From Dichotomocladium elegans (taxonomy: Eukaryota > Mucoromycota > Mucoromycetes > Mucorales > Lichtheimiaceae): DNA of 64,000 nucleotides. Each line of letters begins with the position of its first letter. Position 1 is the first letter of the stretch. Positions 54,990 to 64,000 of the stretch are shown here, piece by piece. The translations under genes and the position numbers were made by a program. The stretch covers positions 558,001 through 622,000 of the forward strand of contig JAIXMN010000021.1 in the NCBI GenBank assembly GCA_025716815.1. Direction: 5' to 3'. Below the pieces are notes generated by a model, which saw only the letters and a list, made by a program, of their open reading frames with translations, was not told the origin of the DNA and made no database searches.

Positions 54990-57448
54990 TCAGAGTTTGA
55001 TAATATCGACCCTTATCCTCTCATCAACCCCATTTACTGCACCAGCATGCAAGGAAGACGGCGGATGAATAGTGAAGCGTACATACGTTCCACCAGCTTG
55101 TCGCCTTGCCAGCCGTCCAGGATTAACACAGATGGTCTCATCCATTAACTACCGAAAGCATATAATCATTAAGACTGTTGGATGTGCTAGCTCCCGCTCT
55201 ATGTAGCATTCACACGGGCAATACCTTAACAAACTTGTTCAAGTGGGATGGCAGAACGAGCACATCCGGTTTGACCGGAATTTGTAGATACGGTAACTTC
55301 TCGGAGTCGATGGCGTCACCTGGTGCATGTGGAAAGAGCGGATAGAAGCTGATGTCGATATGGGTCATTAACAGCTCTTCGGGGATCCTCTCAAAGACAC
55401 ACATACCTGCGTTGTCGAAGGAGATGAGTCGCTAACCGCGCCAATCGAGAGGATGAATCGTAGCCACTGCAGATCTATATGTTAAGCACAGCGAACACAG
55501 CTGTCCGTTCCTATTCAGTACACACCTTGATAATTCTTCGCGGGCAAGTCGCATTAATATTTCATTGTTGGCGACAGCAAAAGCGACGCCGTTGATTTCA
55601 ATCATACTAGGGTTACTGAGCATTTGGACGTCAAGTTGTGGTGTGAGCCCATTTGACATAGGCGGTTGTGGGAAAACAGGATATTCATGGATCATATCCT
55701 CTGCATGAGGAAGGAGCATCAGTTTTATGCCAGGGCAGCGATTTGCAAGCTCTGAGAGTTTCGGCACAATCTGATTTCGGAAGATGTCTTCAGGTAAAAG
55801 GTCCACGACGCCATCAACCAGGCTCGGATGGTTTTCGGGCACAAATGGACCAAGCTGTGTGCGCAAGTATGTCTAAGTGGACGTGATCGACTGCGCAAGA
55901 GGGGTTCTTAGAAAGCACTTACAAGGATTAGGACATCCGGCTGCTCCTTGGTACATGTCTTGATTAATTCATCCAGTGGCTGGTATGACATATCGGTGTC
56001 GAGGGTGTAAGGGCCCGCAGCTAACACAACAGCAGCAGGGTGGGTTTGCACTGGTTTTCCATGAGCGACACGCATTTCATGCGGAATAGCCGGCGGCAGT
56101 GGTGGCTGGAAATGGTCCGTCAGTGCAACCGATAAAGACAGATCGTCATTGAAACCCATACCATCAAGACATTATCCACAACGAAAACTTTGCCTGTATT
56201 GTTCACACCTTGAACACCGATTATCTGTACCAGAAACAGTCTATTATTCGTGTTGTTTATCTACACATATATTGCTTACGTATATAGTATTACCTGTCCA
56301 GGAAATAGCGAGTATTGATTTATCCTATTAAAGTCGAGAAGCACACGTCTTCCCATTCCAAGTGCACGTGATGTCTCAAGCACCACGGACTTGATATTCA
56401 TCTTGCCGTCGGATGCATCGCAGCAAATGCGGCCTACTGCCGTTACATTATCCTTTCATGTAATCAGATTAAGTTGAGCATCCCATGATGAGCAAGTATT
56501 TACCTGATGCGGTCGCGTAGGATTAGAGAATCCTTCAGTTAGGCCATAATGCCGCTCGATTTGTTCGCCGAGGTATTCAATTTGATCATCCAAAGCTAGT
56601 GGTACAGTGTTGGTCTTTTCATACCCGGTTGCATATGTTCCGGTTCACTCTCACCTTCCGATTTGTCCTTCAGCTTCTCAAACATATAGCGATAACCACC
56701 ATCCATAGAATGAACAATATCCACGATTAACTGGTTATTCTCTGGACCGGGTGTCTGTCGCAGAGAGAGATGAGCATTGTACTGTTCTTCGAGCGCGTTG
56801 CTCGTTGCCCGTTGCGCAAATTTGACAGAAGCTTGGGATCTAGCAGCTACCATGTAAGCGTATCCCATCATATAGGGCGCGTTCAAGGCATGAACCGCCA
56901 CCTCTCTTTGCTTACTTTTCGATATGCGGTGATGATGTCGGCACAGACGGGCGTTGTTGCTGCTGCTTGTAGAGAGTTGCCACACTTTTTTATTTGAGTC
57001 AATACATGTGCAATTAGTCGAGAGAATACTTTCGAAGCTTACAATGACGCAAGCGGATCGCTGTCGTCGACGTCCATTGCATAATCGCCCAGGTTTCGCT
57101 CGCTTGAGCCGCTGACTGCTCTGGTTTTTGACTTCTCCTGGTGACTTCCTTGAAATTTCTGGTCAAATTCCCGTTGAAGAGTGGATTTCCACTGCCGAAG
57201 ATGTTCAACGGTAGGCAAAGCAGGAATATGGGTCCTGAGCGAGTATGCCTCCCATTTAAACTTCATGTCAGACGGGGACAGGTTGTAGAGTCGACTTAAT
57301 GATTCCACTTTTTTAAAGGCATACAGGTTCAGGACACCATTGATTTTCATACTGAGAAAGAAAAAATAAACTTACATTCGGCTAACACATCGGCATGTTC
57401 TTTTTCGTTGAGTGAAAAAATCTCACTCAAGGCTGATCGTGTGCTCAT
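54990..57448 (-). CDS. POL12: DNA polymerase alpha subunit B (Pol12)
   Basis: The non-catalytic B subunit of DNA polymerase alpha-primase, which starts replication in the nucleus. Twelve exons: 57448-57376, 57307-57043, 56984-56916, 56839-56655, 56595-56504, 56452-56294, 56224-56162, 56105-55923, 55854-55526, 55466-55407, 55348-55225 and 55148-54990, giving 586 residues. The N-terminus matches the helical domain (SRLYNLSPSDMKFKWEAYSL). An OB-fold part holds GRICCDASDGKMN and FPGQIIGVQGVNNTGK. The inactive phosphoesterase domain holds PDVLILLGPFVPENHP, LMLLPHAEDMIHEYPVFPQPP, LSNPSMIEINGVAFAV, RLARLATHLLRQRSFYPLFP and KPDVLVLPSHLNKFVK. The end GGTYVRFTIHPP is typical. Lengths of introns, 50-76 nt, are uniform. 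Confidence 0.96.
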
Positions 57449-58820
57449 AATTAAATATATTTAAGGCAAAGAAACAAAAAAGTCGCGAAACCTTCTATGT
57501 GCACGCGAGTTCACGCGCTTGCGCCCGTGTGTCTGTGTGTTGAATTCCGCGATCAGGCAATCGGTTTGGGGTTCCGACTAGTCTTTTTTTTAGGCAAGTT
57601 AAGGATATGCATACAGAATGGGAGCGCGCTTTATTGCTTTATGGTTGGAGATCCGGCAAAATGGTCCGTCTAGTTGTATGGGCTTTGACGGATATACAGT
57701 GATACATGGTAAGAGACAGGTCAGGCCTAAAGTGGTAATGATTTTCCTCCTGATTCTGTGCGACAAGTTGAGCTGATCAATCTAATCGCAGAGGAGGTAA
57801 AGCCATACCTGGGGGGGGGGTTGGATTGTGCGGTAGAGAATATGGAGAAGCTAATAACCGCAGTAAATGATATTCTTAGATTCTTCTGTTAATGGGAGTA
57901 AGTGTCTGATAATTATGCAATAGACCCTTATGCCTGATTGGGTATATTAGCGGCTTCTCATTGCTCTGTGCAACAGGTTGAGCATATCTCTGCCCTTAAA
58001 ACACATAGACATCAGCCTGCGTTGTCATAGAACAACGATAATGTACCCCCGAGATCGAGAAGAAGGGACGGGGGAGGCTCAGTGGAATTGGTTTGGATAA
58101 TTCTTCCAAATGCCATATGATATTTTGGTAGCTTCAATAAGTTGCCCCAAAATGTATGTGCGTGCGAGATACCGATCTATCTCATTGACATCCCCCCTTC
58201 CTCTTACTCCTTGCTCCTTCTCTCCTTCCCATTTGGCCCTCCCCCCCGTTTTCACAATTTTCTTAAGCAGTTTCTTAATTGAGAAAAAACATGTAGCTTG
58301 TTTTTATTTTTTGTCCCGCTCATCGTGCCAGGAGACCTAATGGGTGCTCCGTTTCTGAACATATGCGTTCGCTCGCAACTGGCACTTTTTTAACAGCGTG
58401 CATGATACATCACAATCAGCAGAGGCAGAATCAGAGTCGAAAACAGAGCACTTGGTTAATTATATACGGTCCTTGGCAGGAAAGATGGGTTGGTACAACG
58501 GGCAGTTGAAACTTAATCGCCTCGATTTGGTTTACGTGTGGATGCTAATGCCTGATTTGCGATGTGAAACACGAAACAGAGTACACTATTGCCTTTTACA
58601 TGCATCCTTTTTTACTCCTGACAGCTCCCCACCGAACATAAACGATAAACTAAACCAGACATTGATAAACGGCGCCTTTCCTTTGCAGCCGTACTGTCCT
58701 CCTTTCACTCCTTTAACGTCCAGCTTCGTTATATTTTCTTCCTCTTTTTCTTCTTCTTTCTGCTCTGGAAACCTCCCTCCGGTGTAAGTCTTCTTCATTC
58801 TCGTATGAAAACCTCCAACC
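57449..58820. other. divergent promoter region of POL12 and the RhoGAP gene
   Basis: About 1.4 kb without a gene. It has a G9 run at 57812-57820 and a CT-rich stretch at about 58185-58255 followed by sequences typical of the 5' leader of the RhoGAP gene. Confidence 0.6.
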
Positions 58821-61800
58821 ATGGCGACGAGAACTGCGCCAAACTCCAGGAACGGCAGTAGAATCACTACTCCAACCGAACTTCACCAGCTCCGTTACGA
58901 CGACGACGACGACCACTACCACCACAACCACAACAGCAACAACAAGCCATCCTCGCATCTCCACAATCTCAAAAGCCAAGATGATCAGCTATGGAAGATA
59001 ATCAAAAAACAGCGTCTCGTCATCAAAGATCTCCGAGAAGCACTGACAAAGGTTTCAGCAGAGCGTGATAGCTTGCTAGCTCGTGCGGCTGCTGCAACAC
59101 ATAACGCCGAATGTGCTGTCTCTTCGCTGCATCTCCACCAGCCGGAACATATGACGGACGACGAAGACGCTCTAAGTAGCAGTCCTAGCACTAGTAGCTG
59201 CTGCAGCTCGTCGAGCAGCTCGACACCCGCTGGTCCTGTACCTCCCCCGCGTTCTCCATATCGGCAAAATCACCCGCAATTCCACCGGCGACAACAGCAG
59301 CAAGAGCAGCTACGAAAGAATTCGGATGATCTGCCACCTAATGGAACTGATTCCCTTACAGAACAGCGCAGAAAAAACTGTACGGCGCGTTCGTCATCTC
59401 TTCCTGTTTCGACCTTAAGCCGGTCGATCTCCCCTACACCTACAATGATAGTAACGTCCCCTGTGAATTCCATCGTGGATCAAGACGCCCATATGTTCGC
59501 CCATCACCAGGAACCCCTTCAAAGGGCCTTTGCCGATGGCAGCAATGATCCAAAAGAGGGGTACGTTACGGCTGAGAAACCCTATCCATCCTGGCCCTGG
59601 CCTGTTTCGCAGACGTGCGAGTCCAGGGACGCCGAAATCGCAGCAGAGCGCCATGTCCGTCGAGCATCGTCCCAGCCCGCAATCGCGTTCACGCAACGCC
59701 ACATAGAAGCATCACCTTTCCAAGCGACAACGCCGCCGCCGCCACCACCGCCGACACCATCATCTCCGGCAGCGGAAAAAGCGATGCAGCAGCGGCAGCA
59801 GATATTAACAGGCGTGACCGTCAGGGTGCTCGGCTCTAATATCACGACCAATCAGAAGGGCAAAGGAGTCGTCTCGTTCGTCATCTCGGTCAGGGAACGC
59901 GACGAGAAAGAGCTTTGGTGCATTGAGAAGTTATACTCAGATTTTCTCGCATTGGATAACAAGGTATATATATATATATATATATATACATCATCTTTAG
60001 CTTTTTCCTTTCCTTTTCAATGCACACTCAATGACCCTTCTTCTTTCAATCGGATGCTCCGATAAAAGCTAAAGTCACAGTGCCGATCAAGGCCTTCCAA
60101 GGTGACAAAATTGCCCGACAAGGCGCTCTTTGCTACTCATGCTCCAAGCAAGTCAGACCAACGAAAAGCAGCTATCGAAAACTACCTCCAGCGTGTCCTT
60201 GCCATCCCTTGGTCGGACATTTCAGCCCTGAACGACTTCTTAAGGACAAACAAAATAAGTCGGAAACAAGCGACCCAGGTAAGATTACTATTTTGGTATC
60301 CTAAAAACGTGTTGCGCCTAAAACTCAGCATAACTCCTTGAAGACGACGCCAGGCTATAAGGAAGGGTATCTAACAAAGCGAGCAAAAACTTTTGGCGGC
60401 TGGAAGACACGATATTTTATACTCGAGAACTCTTCCTTGCGATTTTATGACAATGTAAGAAAAAAGAACATCCTTTTTCCGTGGGAAAGAGAGAGATAGA
60501 GAGAGAGAAAAGGTAAGCTTGTCTAACTCGCAGACATTGACTGGAACAGCAAGACGGCGCACTTCTAGGGACAATCCATATTCCAGATACCCGAATAAGA
60601 CGGTGTAATCCGCTCGCGTCTTCAAACGACCCCCATCATGCGTTTCTCATCGAAGAACCCAAAAAGGCAGCTTCACCCACCAGTGGGGTCAACAGACATT
60701 TGCTTTGCGCGGAATCCGACAAGGAGAGGGATGACTGGGTTGAGGTCCTGACTAAGGCCAAGGACCCTTCTGACCTTGATCACACAAAGTACCACCCTCC
60801 ACGTGCCAGCTCCGTGGACTCGGCTGCTCAGCTCCATCAGAATTACCTTTTGGATCAAAAGCAGCAGCAACAACTGCTGCAGCGGCCAGAGCTCAGACCA
60901 CGTTCGAGCATGGACCATGCGTATCACCCTGTTCCTACAGTACGAAAATATACGATGCCGACCCTCGGCGTAAATAGGAGAGGATCGATGAGTAATGCAT
61001 CTCAGGCCGTCGATGACTCGGAGATCCACGACGGGAAGAAGAAGAAGAGCAACAGGAAGACATTCTGGGCAAAGAAAATGGCAACAGGAATACCTTCAAC
61101 GAACAGCATACGCGGGCTCCTGTCTCGCAACTCGAGTGAGTCATCCTCAGACCCGACATCTCCCCTCTACGCCCGGAGCTCAGGCAAGCCTTCAAAAGTC
61201 TTTGGTGTGCCACTTGAGGAAGCCATCCAGGTATCAAGAATATCCGACAAATGTGAACTCCCATCCATTATCTATCGGTGTATCGAATATCTCGAGGCAA
61301 ACAACGCGACCCAAGAGGAAGGGATCTATCGTCTAAGCGGCAGCGCAGTCAAGATCAAGATGCTCAAAGAGCAGTTCGACCAAGGTGAATTTTGTCTCTG
61401 GCCTTCTTGCAATTTTTTGTGCTAACCCATTTGACAGCCGCCGATGTATGTTTACTTAATTCAGACGAATACCTCGACATCCATGCTGTCGCGGGGGTTC
61501 TGAAGTTATGGCTGCGCGAGCTCCCCGGAAACGTGCTCACGCAAGAGCTCCTTAAAGAATTCTTACCTGTCATTGGTAATATACAATATATCAAAACCCA
61601 TCGAGGATGAAAAAACGTGGGATTTCTGACATTTTCTGAAACCAAATAGATCTTGTCGATCGAGATGAGCGTGTTCGTGAGCTAGGAAGACTTGTATCCA
61701 TGCTACCGCTCGCCAACTACACATTGCTGCGCATTCTGTGTGCCCATCTCATCCGTGTTGTCCAGTACGCAGATCTGAACAAGATGACCGCACGGAACGT

Positions 61801-62396
61801 TGGCATCATCTTCTCACCGACACTCCAGATTCCTGCGGGAATCTTCAGTCTCTTTCTGAGCGAGTTTGAATACATTTTCTGGACCAAGAATGACAATGGC
61901 TCCGGCAAAAGCAGAGACGAAAGACCCTCTAGCGAGAACCAAGCAATAAGTGCGATAATGAGCACCTCGGCCGCACCTCTTCACCCTACCCAGCCCGTGG
62001 CTCGCAGATCTCATGTCTACCAAGATGAAGACGGACGGAGCAATAGGAACAGTGTACATTACATGGACAGTACACCTCTGTCTATTGTTGGCCTCGAAAA
62101 GGGTACGAAGATGTAGATCACGTTCACCGTTCTGGACATGCTGGCTAACAGAACCTTGTGTGCTGAATTGAATAGGCAACGCTGTAATCAACGATGACGA
62201 AGACGACGACGGAGCAGACGTCGATGATTTTGAGTTGCAAAATGCAGCTCTTTCAGACGATGACGACGACGTATATGAAGACGACGATAATGAGATAAAC
62301 ACAATGAACCAGGAGCAGCAACCACATGAAATTCATAATCAGGATTACAAAGACTCACCCTTTGCGCCATCTGGTCAATTACTTGCTATGAAATAA
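58821..62396 (+). CDS. BEM3: Bem3-like PX-PH-RhoGAP protein
   Basis: Exons 58821-59963, 60069-60278, 60344-60454, 60550-61384, 61438-61575, 61650-62102 and 62176-62396 give 1036 residues. The order is coiled coil at about 55-95 (WKIIKKQRLVIKDLREALTK), a disordered Ser/Pro-rich part, PX at about 331-451 (KELWCIEKLYSDFLALDNK), PH at about 455-565 (YKEGYLTKRAKTFGGWKTRY), and RhoGAP at about 706-885. The arginine finger is in EEGIYRLSG (about residue 749), with VLKLWLRELPGNVL and ARNVGIIFSPTL. The PX-PH-GAP order is that of yeast Bem3, a Cdc42 GAP at sites of polar growth. The tail is strongly acidic. The second exon's acceptor could also be 12 nt later, in frame. The first intron opens in a TA repeat. 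Confidence 0.95.
59964..59990. repeat. (TA)n inside the first intron of the RhoGAP gene
   Basis: The donor site GTATAT opens directly into a (TA)n run of about 24 bases. Confidence 0.9.
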
Positions 62397-62775
62397 TTAA
62401 CTATATTACCAAACTATAAAATGGCTATACTTTCTTGGTCATAAATGAATTATTATCGTATATATTGTCCGTGAGATTGTTTTTCATTTTACAGATGTCG
62501 GAATGCTCCTGTGATACAACTAGCAATTGTCCATTGCTGAAAAGGCGAAAGCAATAACGTGAGTCTGTGGAACCCAAAATATGTGCTATATAGGCTCTCG
62601 GCTTCCGCAGCAGAACATACTCGTCTTCCATGGTTGCGGAACAAGTAGAAACTGACGATACAACCAACTTCGTGGGCGGCTCGTTCTCTCGGTAATATTC
62701 TCAGCCCGGTGTTCTGTTCCTTTTTTTTTCTTTTCGGTCTAAATAGAAACAAGTCCTCCGTCAAGGCGGACATGG
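62397..62775. other. intergenic region between RhoGAP and F-box genes
   Basis: A 379-bp gap holding the RhoGAP 3' end and the promoter of the F-box gene. A T-run at about 62721-62731 is followed by a short CT-rich patch. No gene is seen. Confidence 0.6.
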
Positions 62776-64000
62776 ATGACTTTCCGTTTCTCCGCGCGGA
62801 ATGATCTTTCCTTGAAAGCTTTGGCAGCATGTAGAGTTGCAATGGATGTACTGGGGAATTCGGTGGACATTGAAGTAGCTTTGGAAGCTTGCATAAATTG
62901 CATTCAGAAAAGAGCAACATTGGCATCGTGTCAGGGCCAGTTCGTCAAGGCGAGACAGATGGCGTACCAAACGGTGGATATCGTCCCACTGCGAAAGGAG
63001 GGCTATATGTTGGTGGCTCGTATCCATTCTCTGGAGGGCAAGTCGGATAAGGCACTGACCATGTACCGGGAAGGCATCGCAAAATGTGGCCCCATAGCAG
63101 ATCTCGAGCGAGGCGCTCAAGATGCTCAGGCGGCCCACCAACGCCGAATCGATTTTCTGAGCCGTTTTCCGCTCGATATCGTGGACATCATTGCCCAGAA
63201 CTTGAGTACGCCTGATAAGGTGACATGTATGACCGTTAGCAAGGTGTGGCAGTCGAAAATCGGCGCTTGCTCAATGGCGTGGCAAAGTATCAATGAGTTT
63301 CCATTGGACGAGCCAAGTATACACCTAAAAGAGGTGCTCTTTGCGGATATTCGGCATTTACGTTTTACGCGTAGGCGATATACAGATGGATCTATCACGG
63401 CCTGTATAAGAATGCTGACCGACTATAACGTAACTTGGCTACATACGCTTGGTACATGCCTGCAAAGGAAACAAGAGCACATTGAAACTAAGGGATTCGC
63501 GTGATGAATAGAGCTTAACCCCACTGGAGATATGCCAAATGTCAATGCGGAAGATATCTTGCATGCGGTCCAAACAAACAGACAAACATTAAAATCCATC
63601 ACGCTACCTATCCCGGGTGGTGGTCGGGCTACACGGACAGCATTGTTTGAATTCCTCCTTACAGGTTGTCCACGCCTTCAACGCCTTGTGTGCGGATTTT
63701 ACGGATTGCGTGACGTATCTTGGTGGCTGGACCGCGACGAAGGTTGGCATGGACCAGGTGGAATGGCTTCGCCGATCGTGGAACTCGGTCTTTTGGATAT
63801 GGCAAGACTGCAGACGTACGCCTTGGATCGCGTACTTGCAGTCTGTCCAAACCTCCGACGCCTTCATCTTATCGGGGCTTCATCTTCGGCTATCAACAGT
63901 ATCCTAGAAATATGTCATAATCTTCGGATCCTAAGCTTCAACTTGCCATTTGAAGTGGAGTACCCTATGCCACCATATGAAGATGATCATGGACAAGGAC
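62776..64000 (+). CDS. F-box protein with TPR-like N-terminus and LRRs, 3' part beyond the window
   Basis: Exons 62776-63451 and 63512 to the window end; the gene is cut at the right edge, about 388 codons seen. The first 110 residues are helical and TPR-like (VALEACINCIQKRATLASCQGQ; GYMLVARIHSLEGKSDKAL). The F-box follows at about residues 127-168: FLSRFPLDIVDIIAQNLST, PDKVTCMTVSKVWQS. After the intron come leucine-rich repeats (CPRLQRLVCGFYGLRDV, CPNLRRLHLIG). Order TPR-F-box-LRR is that of fission yeast Pof3 and yeast Dia2, substrate receptors of SCF ubiquitin ligases; the substrate here is unknown. Two in-frame TGA codons at 63502-63507 lie inside the 60-nt intron, so they are not a break. 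Confidence 0.85.

Noticed and set aside
55349..55433. Continuous open frame upstream of the POL12 exon at 55348, adding sequence before SFYPLFP.
   Set aside because: Splicing at GTATGTGTGT restores the family motif RLARLATHLLRQRSFYPLFP, which the open frame does not.
57308..57350. POL12 starting at an internal ATG at 57350.
   Set aside because: This segment is the end of intron 1; exon 1 at 57448-57376 and an acceptor at 57307 give the conserved N-terminal helical domain.
63502..63507. F-box gene read as a pseudogene because of two in-frame TGA codons.
   Set aside because: A canonical GT-AG intron (63452-63511) removes them, keeps the frame and joins sensible LRR sequence.

Overview
The window is nuclear DNA of a filamentous fungus, most likely an early-diverging one of the Mucoromycota (Mucorales-like). 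The evidence is many short spliceosomal introns (about 50-90 nt), compact genes on both strands, CT-rich promoters, a fungal SPX-VTC polyphosphate gene pair, a PX-PH-RhoGAP protein of the Bem3 type, a mixed set of housekeeping genes, and decayed Tc1/mariner-like and PIF/Harbinger elements of kinds I associate with Mucoromycota. Exon coordinates were derived by hand from splice sites, reading-frame continuity and family conservation; the genus is inference.

Left part (1-24.5 kb): translation factor eIF3h (+), mitoribosomal bL36 (-), a transposon relic, GSK-3 kinase (-), M18 aspartyl aminopeptidase (-), a leucine-rich-repeat scaffold of the Nud1/Cdc11 type (-), a second transposon relic, cytosolic inorganic pyrophosphatase (+), two unrelated-looking membrane/disordered proteins (+), a homeodomain transcription factor (+), a small SH3 protein of the Nbp2/Skb5 type (-) and proteasome lid deubiquitinase Rpn11 (-).

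Middle (24.5-37.6 kb): a gene-poor, repeat-rich stretch. It holds a decayed Harbinger transposase, a perfect 36-bp hairpin palindrome, a pogo/Tc1-like terminal-repeat sequence and a third Tc1-like relic. It is interrupted by a PRA1-family gene (+) and a membrane-anchored SH3 protein (-).

Right part (37.6-64 kb): a large type II membrane protein resembling family 2 glycosyltransferases (+), two adjacent VTC polyphosphate polymerase genes in the same orientation (-), a disordered Ser-rich protein (-), a Mid2/Wsc-like Ser/Thr-rich membrane protein (+), EB1/Bim1 (-), DNA polymerase alpha B subunit Pol12 (-), a Bem3-like RhoGAP (+), and the start of an F-box/TPR/LRR protein that runs off the right edge (+).

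Functional themes are those of a normal growing hypha: cell polarity and cell wall (Bem3-like GAP, Mid2-like sensor, SH3 proteins, glycosyltransferase), mitosis and microtubules (Nud1/Cdc11-like, Bim1, Pol12), protein turnover (Rpn11, F-box, aminopeptidase) and phosphate metabolism (pyrophosphatase plus paired VTC). The most unusual observations are at gene-structure level: 13-nt and 10-nt microexons, a GC-AG intron, a 60-nt stop-free intron in GSK-3, and tandem VTC paralogues that both keep the catalytic motifs.
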